DNA of 64,000 bases, taken from contig JASJOG010000014.1 in the NCBI GenBank assembly GCA_030142905.1, forward strand, positions 3,293,001-3,357,000, read 5' to 3'. Both the position numbers and the translations under genes were made by a program. This document shows, one piece after another, positions 35,001-42,290 of this stretch. Under the pieces are notes generated by a model that was not told where the DNA came from, made no database searches, and saw nothing but the letters and a program-made list of their open reading frames with translations. Origin of the DNA: Heliopora coerulea (taxonomy: Eukaryota > Cnidaria > Anthozoa > Scleralcyonacea > Helioporidae). Position 1 is the first letter of the stretch; each line of letters starts with the position of its first letter.

Positions 35001-38000
35001 TATATATATACACATTGGTTACTACTATATATATACACATTGGTTACTACTATATATATACACATTGGTTACTACTATATATATATACACATTGGTTACT
35101 ACTATATATATATACACATTGGTTACTATTATGCTGCTGTTCATGCTGCCATTTCGAAAAAGGCAAAAGGAACAAAAAAGACGTCATAGATGCAGTAACA
35201 CCTGTTCACTTCAGGGTCCCTTAACCAGATACTTTTACTTTAAACTTACCGTTTTGTCCATGGAATAACAATAATAATAATGATGATGATAATAATGACT
35301 ATCAATAATATAATAATAATGATGATAATAATAACTATCAATAATATAATAATAATAATAATATAATGTCAATAACCACTTTGGCATAACATGGCAATTT
35401 GGGCTAAACGACCTCATTGGCTCGTATGAGCTGACTTTCCTCAATAATAATTATCGGAGAACTCGGTACTGTGATTAGGAAGCTGGAAAATGGATAGATA
35501 GGATAGGAATAAAACTTAATATTGAACATCTCCAGAAGACTTCGATTTTGGGAACAGCGAGGATATTAAGAAAGACCCTAGAAAGTTGAATGGACCAATG
35601 TCACCCTAGACTACTGGCTGTAGATGGCTGACATTGAGGATTACCAGCAGAACATCAAGCTGTGAGAAGTGAGATAATAATAAAATGAATCAGAAATTTG
35701 TTCATGAAAAGCACTCATAAATGGCTAATAGTACTGTTAAAAATATGCAGGTCAGCAGTCACTATCATGAGTAGAAGAACCCATAAATTTCAGTGTTGAC
35801 GTTATCATTTTGGGGATACTTTTCGACTCTCGTATGTAATAAAGCCACGAGGTGCAGTTATACTTAGAGACAGTGTTCACGGCTGACCAGAAGTTTTGTA
35901 TTCATTTGGGTAGCTATTTCACCAACTTTTTTCGTGCACGTGTAATTTGCAGTCCATTTGATCAAACAAAAGAGATTGCCGCAGGCATTGTTCGTTTCCG
36001 AATTCGCGTTTCAACAATAATCCAACAGGTGTCCTGTGTCACTGAAGTAACAGGACTGTTGTGTGACCGTAGCTTGACGACGACCTCTTACCTTGGCAAG
36101 CATCTATATTCTTCCAGCCTGCGTTCTTTGCATCGATTGCGGTCATTGGCAAGTTACTGAATTTCAAAAACGTCACTATCAAAAAAATGGACAGGTTTAG
36201 AACCATCAAGTTTTTCACAAAACAAAACCTGAGAAATGATAATTCGTCTTTAGAGTTAAAATTGGTAGTTCAAAACAATACGAATATGTTTTTGATCAAT
36301 GCTTAAGAAGAGCTCTACAATCCTGAGGGGTAAAACGTTTGAAATACAATGAAGTAAGTAAATAAACTTTTTATTATGAAAATCTATTCACTAAATATTT
36401 ATGTTTTGCACGAAAAACTTGATCTTTTGTTCTGAATTTTATCTCCAAAAAATACTTGAAGGAAGCGATTGACTGTACCGAAAAAGATGGTAATTTATGC
36501 ATAAGACAATGATGCTTAGCATTGCACGTCATAAACATTGTAGCTTGCGGAACTATGGGAAGACTGTCTTTCATAGATCCACGTTTGGGAGCAGAAACCT
36601 CTCATAAATAACTCATTGGAACATGGATGTTTAACAATCTTCAGTTATATAACAGCAAGGTCGTAGGAAGGAAAGGAGTTGCGAGATCCAGCTCCCCTAA
36701 TAATTTCACTGAGGCACAACCAGGAATTTTGAAGGGCAGGAGTAGGATGGTAGTATCAAGGCACCACTGGGGCAATTTTGAACATTTCAAAGGAAGTAGA
36801 TCTTTGTGGCTTTGGAAAATGAGGGCAAAAAGCTCTCATAAAAAGGGAAAACATAAGATTATGGCCACAAAAAGGGTAGGGGTTGTGACCCCCAACCCCC
36901 TCTAGTTGCGCCCCTGTTTCACAAGACTAGATTTTCATTCGGTATATAAACTATTAACCACTAGTCCCGTTTTAATAGTTATTCTTTTTTAACAGTTGCT
37001 TTTTTCAAAATAGTTTTTTGTTTTGTTAAGGACTATTTATGGTACATTCAAGTCTTTCAAGTGCTCTTCGGTTTGAGTTCAGTGCCAGGTGGGCCACCCA
37101 AAAATTTTTATCAGCTTAGCCTCGGAAAAGCTGATTTATGTTGCGCTTAAATGTTCATCTGCAATCTTTTTAAGCAACGTCTATTACATCTTACCAGATA
37201 ATTCATCCCATTCCGGTTTGTTGTTTCCTGTCAATGAGTCAAAAAATAGTCAAGGAACGAGAAATTAATGAAAACCTAGATGTTTGTAAGAAGCAAAAGT
37301 TTAGTAACTTAACTTTGTAATCGTGCCATCAACTACCATGTTTGGATTGATTATTAAATCTAAGCTTATATATTGGTAAAATTCGTTGGCGGATCCAGGA
37401 TAGTGCCATTATAGCTTTGGCCTCCGAAAGTAGCAAATAAAAGACAAAAGAGCTTATTTTACTTAATGATTAATGAACGAGCACTGCTTTATCGGGTTTA
37501 CATCCACGAGGGCGTAGCCTAAGTGGTTTTTGACCCGATAAAATATGCGAGTATATTGAACAGTTTCAAAAAAGAGTCTCGAAACAATAGACAGAAAGAT
37601 CGCAAAGGAATTGAATGAGGAAGATTTGCTAAAACCCAACGAAATTATCATGTTTCGAATTTAAGGCGTTCATACGATAGATGAATTATCAGTAACGATG
37701 GATTCTAAACGAACGTTTCGTTAAGCTAAAACTGCCGAAGAAGAAAAAAATGCTGAAAGATATCGTGCCAAGAACAACTCTTTCAGTAGCCGAATGGGCG
37801 GTCAAGATTTTTGGAGAATGGCAGAGAACGGGGGGCAGTAAGAATCATTAATCATTAATCTGAAGTCATTAATGAAGACATTAGTTCAATATCATGCATT
37901 CGTTATCATGGAAATATCCGAAGTTTGCCCAATAGTTAAAAGGTTAATGAAATTAATCTTCGACTGGAGGGGTCTACCAACTTCTCTACCCTACCCCTCA

Positions 38001-39061
38001 GGGCCCGCAGTAGCTCTCGGTGGCACTGTATGTCTATGTCCGCCAGTAGTGAGATTATAAAATAACCTTGCCGCAAACGGAAAGGTTATTTGTAAAACAT
38101 TATTCAAGTGCTCGTTTAATCATGTGTCACTCGTCTACTTTAGGAGTTATAGGAAACTGAAGCTTCAACCTTTGGTATTTTCCTCACACCTTTAGTTATA
38201 TCAGTAAGTGTGACGCTATAAATCCATAGTTCTGGTGTGTTTTTAACGAATGAAGTTAAATTACTGATTAAAATTATTTAGAGAAGAGAAAAGAAATAAC
38301 ATCCATGGAGAGTTCATTATAACTTCAGTGATCCGTCATTTTGTTTCAATTTTTAAACATTACTCACGTCGGTTTTATTTATTTCCGTTAGCCTGCGTAA
38401 ACTCCCTAACACGGCTACAAGATTGTAACTTAAAGCGGAAAAAAGCTAAGGAGAGAAAGGATGCATGATACCTGTTGTGAAATTGGTCGTTGTTGGTATG
38501 AAAATGTATTAGAAGTAGTAAGCAGCTCGCATCCGTCATGGAAAATAATCAATAATTCGTAAGGGATAATTTATTATACTTTTCGAGCATGGTTTTGCAA
38601 GAAGCATTAAAATATATAAAAAATTTAAAAATGACTTTTAGCGAAACGTTTAGCGATTGCATTTGAAAGAACAAAATAAGTAGTTGTAAGGGATTATGTA
38701 CTTGGGTGAAGAACAAGGATATACATATAAATGCTACTCCAAATGAACGAACCCATACCGAGTAAGTAGACTAAGTAAACGTAAGGTCGTGGGTTCGAAT
38801 CCCCACCACAGTCAAGGAGAGTTTTTCTCTACTTACCCGGTATGGGTTCATTCACTTGGAATACCGTTTATATATATCCTAGAACAAAATAATTGGCATT
38901 TTTTTTGTCAGTGACTGCATGGTGCAAATCAATGATTAGAAAAGCTCAGAATGTTGATGCTACACACGAAAACTTTTACCTTCTTGTTTACCAAAGAGCC
39001 AGCCACTCGTCTTAGCAATGACGAAGAGGAAAAACGCCAAAATCCATTTCCAGCACATCAT
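24595..39061 (-). CDS. Secreted protein of unknown function, five exons (234 aa)
   Basis: Reconstructed from splice signals and phase. Coding exons are 38980-39061, 28328-28428, 25868-26123, 25168-25328 and 24595-24699 (82+101+256+161+105 = 705 nt, stop TAG). All introns are GT-AG; phases 1, 0, 1, 0 agree at every junction. Residues 1-20 form a signal peptide ([15 protein letters not shown]), so the product should be secreted. The mature part has [37 protein letters not shown], five cysteines in exons 3-5 (VICNG, GKCVW, MNCDD, PICVK, NFC end), [18 protein letters not shown] and RYEHP. I do not recognise a named domain. A paralogue with matching exon sizes lies at 51.7-55.1 kb. Intron 1 (10.5 kb) contains an RLE LINE, a 2-kb palindrome and a minisatellite. 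No frame lesion is seen. Confidence 0.85.
25168..25328 (-). CDS. Exon 4 of the secreted-protein gene
   Basis: Acceptor CATCTGCAG, donor GAT|GTATGT. 161 bp, the same as 54955-55115. It encodes [27 protein letters not shown] and SSRYEHP. Confidence 0.9.
25385..25540. repeat. (ATGT)n-type microsatellite in intron 3
   Basis: Imperfect TGTATGTATGCATG units with ATAT interruptions. The open frame over it is repeat-derived. Confidence 0.85.
25868..26123 (-). CDS. Exon 3 of the secreted-protein gene
   Basis: Acceptor AATATAG, donor ATGG|GTAAGT. 256 bp, the same length as 54292-54547. It encodes [16 protein letters not shown], the ITAYF-type core and two conserved cysteines (VICNGK, EGKCVW). Confidence 0.9.
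26154..26375. mobile_element. hAT-like MITE, family shared with 36707-36916
   Basis: Left end CAGGGGAGCAACCACGAATT, right end ACTAGAGG...-type inverted partner (plus strand CTCTAGTTGCGTTCCTG). The interior GGTAGTATCAAG, GAAGTAGATCT and GTGGCTTTGG matches the copy at 36.7-36.9 kb. The flanking 8-mers no longer match. Confidence 0.65.
26690..26945. repeat. Dispersed repeat, second copy at window end
   Basis: Shares GAAATCAGTACCGA, GTTTGGATATCTGATC, TAATTAG, TTTCATCAGATAT and CTCGGC(A/T)ATC(A/G)CCTCG with 63740-64000 in the same order. It also contains the inverted pair CATCAGATATTCAAACACCT / AGGTGTTTGGATATCTGATG, typical of a MITE terminus. Confidence 0.75.
26946..28327. other. Intron 2 sequence, no feature recognised
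   Basis: Lies between exons 3 and 2 of the secreted-protein gene. AT-rich, without a recognisable element. Confidence 0.45.
28328..28428 (-). CDS. Exon 2 of the secreted-protein gene
   Basis: Acceptor TTATTCTAG, donor GGG|GTAAGT. It encodes [12 protein letters not shown] and [18 protein letters not shown]. It is 101 bp, equal to the paralogous exon at 51733-51833. Confidence 0.88.
28998..29036. repeat. (AAT)n at the 5' junction of the second RLE LINE
   Basis: About 13 AAT units immediately precede LINE coding remnants that start about 29040. Confidence 0.9.
29040..30331 (+). pseudogene. RLE-type LINE copy 2, reverse transcriptase part
   Basis: Same family as 2897-6341. It begins in the pre-RT region (SKKFWRDIW, then a stop), then the frame 29172-29522 gives [32 protein letters not shown] and [24 protein letters not shown] at 29520 is followed by [28 protein letters not shown], a TGA near 29800, then [15 protein letters not shown] and [10 protein letters not shown] (catalytic RDD). 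[10 protein letters not shown] and [10 protein letters not shown] complete the palm and thumb before an insertion at 30332. The N-terminal domain is missing, so the copy is 5'-truncated. It lies in the antisense host intron 1 of the secreted-protein gene. It is inactive because of stops. Confidence 0.85.
30324..31070. mobile_element. Non-autonomous hAT-type element inside the LINE, 8-bp target duplication
   Basis: The element is 30332-31062, flanked by TGGGCACA at 30324-30331 and 31063-31070. Ends are CAGGGGCGTATATA and, inverted, CAGCGGCGTACATA (12 of 14 matching). Removing it with one duplication rejoins the LINE frame ([11 protein letters not shown]). No transposase inside. Confidence 0.92.
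31063..32151 (+). pseudogene. RLE-type LINE copy 2, C-terminal finger and endonuclease
   Basis: Continues the LINE after the hAT insertion. It starts [38 protein letters not shown] stop and frame change near 31360 follow. Then the frame 31479-31943 gives [18 protein letters not shown] (C-x2-C-x8-H-x4-C), VHWELC, and the restriction-like endonuclease [10 protein letters not shown]...[12 protein letters not shown] frameshift near 31910 moves into [20 protein letters not shown] and the C-terminal end [20 protein letters not shown] with TAG at 32149-32151. No AAT tail follows this copy directly. Confidence 0.88.
32152..32667. other. Intron 1 sequence, no feature recognised
   Basis: Between the LINE and the large palindrome; AT-rich. 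Confidence 0.4.
32668..34643. repeat. Near-perfect inverted repeat, ~0.9-kb arms, ~0.18-kb loop
   Basis: Left arm about 32668-33567 and right arm about 33744-34643, centred near 33655. Long segments are identical in reverse complement, for example GCAATGTGATTGGCAAATGG (33495) against its complement at about 33797-33816. Only a few substitutions and a single-base indel are seen, mostly at the outer ends. The loop is unrelated A-rich sequence. No coding frame or transposase motif is in the arms. The structure lies within intron 1 of the secreted-protein gene. Confidence 0.95.
34644..34786. other. Short intronic spacer
   Basis: Between palindrome and minisatellite; nothing recognised. Confidence 0.4.
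34787..35133. repeat. 25-bp minisatellite, about 14 units
   Basis: Unit TTGGTTACTACTATATATAT plus ACACA, almost invariant. The last two units are lengthened to 27 bp by an extra TA. There are no spacers. Because 25 is not a multiple of 3, all three frames stay open and give false proteins. Confidence 0.97.
35265..35365. repeat. (AAT)/(ATG) compound microsatellite
   Basis: AATAATAATGATGATGATAA-type blocks, including two copies of a GACTATCAATAATATAATAA-like segment. Confidence 0.85.
35366..35447 (-). repeat. Copy of the 7.3-kb noncoding repeat, AAT-tailed
   Basis: Reads GGCTAAACGACCTCATTGGC and TCGTATGAGCTGACTTTCCT, the reverse complement of 7313-7360, and ends in CAATAATAAT. Confidence 0.85.
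35448..35675 (+). pseudogene. RLE-type LINE copy 3, 3' end only
   Basis: Encodes [42 protein letters not shown] and a TGA, matching the C-terminal end of the copy at 32.1 kb. The 3'UTR ends GAGAAGTGAG then ATAATAATAA. AAT sequence therefore stands on both sides of this severely 5'-truncated copy. Confidence 0.8.
35676..36706. other. Intron 1 sequence, no feature recognised
   Basis: AT-rich; the frame 35852-36160 has no motif I know. Confidence 0.4.
36707..36916. mobile_element. hAT-like MITE, second copy
   Basis: Right end CTAGTTGCGCCCCTG. Left end CACTGAGGCACAACCAGG is a decayed partner. The interior matches 26154-26375 (GGTAGTATCAAGGC, GAAGTAGATCTT, GTGGCTTTGG). TTTCAC occurs on both flanks, a possible remnant of the duplication. 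Confidence 0.65.
36923..38738. other. Intron 1 sequence with a short coding relic
   Basis: Mostly nothing recognised. 37383-37430 has GGCGGATCCAGGAT followed by CCTCCGAAAGTAGCAA, related to the repeat at 8.43 kb. At about 37745-37835 the plus strand reads [19 protein letters not shown] then GEWQRTGG, which resembles the DUF3504/ZMYM-KCTD1-like recombinase-derived proteins common in cnidarians. It is too short to be sure. Confidence 0.35.
38739..38859. mobile_element. Short element with 32-bp inverted ends and a tRNA-like B box
   Basis: Arms at 38739-38770 and 38828-38859 (ATGAACGAACCCATACCGAG against inverted TGAATGAACCCATACCGGG) enclose about 57 bp holding GGGTTCGAATCCCCACC, a match to the RNA polymerase III B box. 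No complete tRNA cloverleaf. It lies 120 bp on the intron side of exon 1. Confidence 0.65.
38980..39061 (-). CDS. Exon 1 of the secreted-protein gene (signal peptide)
   Basis: Starts with ATGATGTGCTGG and ends GAAG|GTAAAAG. It encodes 27 residues dominated by the hydrophobic core [10 protein letters not shown]. The single leftover base joins AT of exon 2 to make GAT, which supports the model. Confidence 0.85.
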
Positions 39062-39990
39062 CTTTATGAGTGGCACAGAAATAAACCTACTATTAATGAT
39101 ATTAGCACCTGAGGTCGACAATGCAACCAAAGCTTCAAAAGTATATTTGCCATCCTCAGAAATTATCTAGCACGACATCAGTGTCAAGCAACAAACAATA
39201 ACAGGTTTCGTAAACTTTGTCTTTTCTCACGATTTTTTAGATTAATCAAAACTGATTTTCGTCCGAAAATGGGAACATGAATCAGCGGCATGATCTGAAG
39301 AAACAAACCAAAAAATATTCTAAAGAAGCAAAAAGCCAAAAAAGGTGAAATAAAATTACCTAATAATTACATATTTTTGCTTATATTCACATTAGCAGCT
39401 ATGTTTTCGCAACGCTAAGCCGAGAAAAAGGGCAGATTCATGGTAATTTTACTTTCTATCTTTCCATCTTTACAAGCCTTAAAATGGAACTAAACTAATT
39501 GCGGAAATATACTCCAGACCATCATGCAAAATGAGCAGTTACATTAGTGTTACTTTTATCGCCACATAGACAAAATCATTATTATCCCAATAAACTCTTG
39601 ACGAGCTCTTTTTATTCAAAATTCGTTCAAATTAAAAGCTATGTGAAATATAAGATGGCCACGAATATCAGTGTTTTTTTGTGTCCTCGTTGACCTGAAG
39701 TAAATCATAATGTTCTTTCATTGTACATGGAATATCTGAATATGAACGAAGCACATGTTTAATTAGCTTTATATCTGAATTTGAGCAGTTGATATAAGAT
39801 AAACTTTGTTACTGGCCAACCTCAAAAGGAGAAAAAAGTGCTTGTTAAGGAAAAAAACCCAAAAACACAACAAATGATTAAAACTTGTGAGAGGTGGCAC
39901 ATTCCTTTGAAGCCTACATATTCAAAAAATATCTTAAAATCTGTAATGCCATATCTGTATAATTACAAGACCTATAACAATGAAGCACAA
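39062..39990. other. Upstream region of the secreted-protein gene
   Basis: Presumed promoter and 5'UTR side. No recognisable TATA or initiator can be assigned with confidence. Confidence 0.35.
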
Positions 39991-39995
39991 AATTA

Positions 39996-39997
39996 TA

Positions 39998-40038
<41 letters not shown>
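39996..40038. repeat. (TA)n microsatellite
   Basis: Uninterrupted TA run after TTTATA. Confidence 0.9.
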
Positions 40039-40042
<4 letters not shown>

Positions 40043-40144
40043 CTTTTGTACCCAAAGGTACAGGAACTTCTTTTGAGTAATGTATTTTTTAATTTTAATT
40101 TATAATTAACGCTATCTATATAAGGAGCATCCTTTATCTTGTAT

Positions 40145-40185
40145 TTCTCATTCTTGGCAAAGGGGCACTTGCCCAGAAACGTTGA
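40145..40185 (+). other. Hammerhead-like tail motif (degenerate)
   Basis: TTCTTGGCAAAGGGGCACTT then GCCCAGAAACGTT. GGGC/GCCC can pair as stem II before GAAAC; the first core strand is degraded. Confidence 0.4.
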
Positions 40186-40300
40186 AATAAGATTTTATAA
40201 ATTTTTTAAAAGTTTTATCTTGTCAGTTATAAATGGTTTTAAAACTTGGCGCAAGGAGGTTTTTGATAAGTTATATGTATATATATGTACATATATAACT

Positions 40301-40340
40301 ACAGACGGAACCGTTTCGGCCTACTGGGCCTCATCAGTGT
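40301..40340 (-). ncRNA. Canonical hammerhead ribozyme core
   Basis: Reading the minus strand: CUGAUGA at 40337-40331, stem II GGCC (40330-40327), loop CAGUA, GGCC (40321-40318), GAAA at 40317-40314, minimal stem III CGG-UU-CCG, then UC with predicted self-cleavage after C at 40304. ACA before the core can pair with UGU after the cleavage site to start stem I. All invariant core bases are present. This short-stem-III type is known from Penelope-like elements and animal retrozymes. It stands alone here, next to AT microsatellites. Confidence 0.85.
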
Positions 40341-40350
40341 TGTGCTGACG

Positions 40351-41398
40351 CGCAGGACGGAGAAGCCTACATTATATAGGCAACTCAAATGTTCCACACT
40401 TGTGGTACATACATAGATATATAGTGGTATATATAGATACAGATATAGATATATCTGATATAGTATATGGAAGAGCAGAAAATTTTAACCGTGCAAATAC
40501 GGAAATTTCCGCGTCAAATTAACGTAAGAGTTTAAATCCAAAAAACCTTTAACCTCGTGAATGATACATTTTGATGAAAGTTAAGCAATTTTCATATCAA
40601 AGCTGCCCGGGTGCAATTTTTCTGATAGTTGCTTAACCGACACTCTACAAAATGTGAAGAAGACTGAAAAATTAAAACAAAAATTATAAATGGGAGCAGA
40701 AAAGTGCGAATAGATTAGTATGACTAATGAAGGTATTGCTATATTCAGAATTTACAGGAGCACCGATTCAGTTCATGTGACTGCTTGCTTCTCCCTCGTC
40801 CCTACCATTCAGCAGTATATTTGGAACTTAACTTATAGTTATTACAGCGTTCCTAAGTATACATAAACAGAAAATTACCAAAATATCAATCACCATTTAC
40901 CTTTAATCAAGTCCTTCAAATCTTTTACCAATGAAATTGAAATACATAATACCTAGTTTGGATTAGAAGATGAATCTTTGACAGCGAGGGCAAAGAATCA
41001 TCCAAGATAAAGTAGAGACCAAAGAAAATTATTTCCAGTGCAGACACATTTAGATCGTGAAACATTCAACAATCGGGGATGTATAATGAATTTTCGCAGG
41101 GATATCTGGTGAACAAAAAACTTCATAATAAACCAACCAAGTTAAGGTAGACGATGAAATGAAACATATTGTCAACGAAAATTCATCTAATCTTTATCAA
41201 CTTGGGTAGCAATGAACAACAAGCTTTGAAAGGTAGTATGAGAATGATATAGTTAATGCCAAGAGAATTACAAATAGCTTAACAACTATTTTACATTGGT
41301 TGGTGAAGACTTAATTTAATTTCTACTCATAACTTTGTACACCGTACATTCACTATGATCGTGTTGAAGATTGTGTTCCCTCATTCAAATTTCAACCT
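40351..41398. other. No gene recognised
   Basis: Contains a short TATAGATA-rich tract at 40415-40460; otherwise AT-rich sequence. Confidence 0.4.
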
Positions 41399-41670
41399 GT
41401 GGAAGTTGTAGAATTTTCCAATCATCTTAATTGCCTTAAGCAGTGTACTGCCGCCGGTCACGATAACTTTCCCTCTAGAGTTCTAAGGATAACCGGCATC
41501 GGTACCTGTCAGCATTACATCTCTTATAATATAAATAATTCATTATTTTCTGCTAAGTTTCCTGATAGTTGGAAAATTGCCAGGGTCAGTCATATCTTCA
41601 AAGGAAACCTAGCACACGACCGCGACAATTATTGTTCTCAAAGTATGCGTAATGAACTGAATATTTCATC
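41399..41670 (+). pseudogene. LINE reverse transcriptase fragment (fingers region)
   Basis: Encodes CLKQCTAAGHDNFPSRVLRI (the K-x-x-GPDG-like motif, changed to AAGHD), then INNSLFSAKFPDSWKIARVS and HIFKGNLAHDRDNY, the NYRPIS position being lost. It is of the Jockey/CR1 type like 802-2751 but more diverged. Palm motifs are absent. Confidence 0.7.
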
Positions 41671-42074
41671 TGTTTTAACCTGTGCTATTGAACTTGTTTT
41701 TATTGCTATAATTCGTTTTAAAAATACCCCGCTCATTAGCGCTGGAAAATTTTTCGTCTTATTGTGTGCAAAATACTTTACTTAGTTTGAATGTAAAAAC
41801 CAGAAAAGCTCATCATTACAGCAACGAGAAAAAGTGACTTCGAAAATAGCTTTAAAAGTTGTGACTTCGTTGTAAATGAAAACGAAGTAAGGTTCCTCAG
41901 TATTACTTGTCATTGCTTAATTCCATTATCGCATCGAGTGGGGAAACGAAGCAGGTAATTTAGTTATTTCCTCATATTTTAAGGCTGTCTTTTAACCATA
42001 TCTTTCTGAAAGTATGTCACTGAAAGTTTTCATTTTAGTATTTCGTCCACATACAACCGAAGCACTGTTGTATA
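41671..42074. other. No gene recognised
   Basis: AT-rich flank between the RT fragment and the SINE. Confidence 0.35.
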
Positions 42075-42290
42075 GAAGATGGTGGCACAATGGTAACGCA
42101 CATGTCTCTGACCTCCTCGACTGGTGTTCGATTCCGTTTCAGTGCGGTTATCTGATTAAATACTTTGGTCACTTGCCAAGGATGGGTTGTCCAGTAAGAG
42201 GCCTTTCTCCTCCTGTAGTAATTCGACGCAAGAAGCACCCATTGCACTAGGGGTGGATCCAGACTAGTGTCACCAGTTCCAGTGAACCTG
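42075..42290 (+). mobile_element. tRNA-derived SINE
   Basis: A-box-like GTGGCACAATGG (42082-42093) and B-box GTGTTCGATTCC (42124-42135) with tRNA-like spacing, followed by ATCTGATTAA and a tail ending CAGTTCCAGTGAACC. A relative lies at 52245-52490. It is not a functional tRNA, since no acceptor-stem pairing is evident. Confidence 0.65.

Noticed and set aside
34787..35133. Regular repeats as a possible CRISPR array
   Set aside because: Units are contiguous with no unique spacers, in a eukaryotic context.
34724..35268. Three overlapping frames of 124-166 residues rich in [11 protein letters not shown]
   Set aside because: They arise because the 25-bp minisatellite has no stop in any register; not genes.
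38770..38830. A tRNA gene at the GGTTCGAATCC box
   Set aside because: No matching A box or acceptor stem; it lies inside a short inverted-repeat element.
42082..42150. A tRNA gene
   Set aside because: A and B boxes are present, but no acceptor or anticodon stem pairs; it is better explained as a SINE head.
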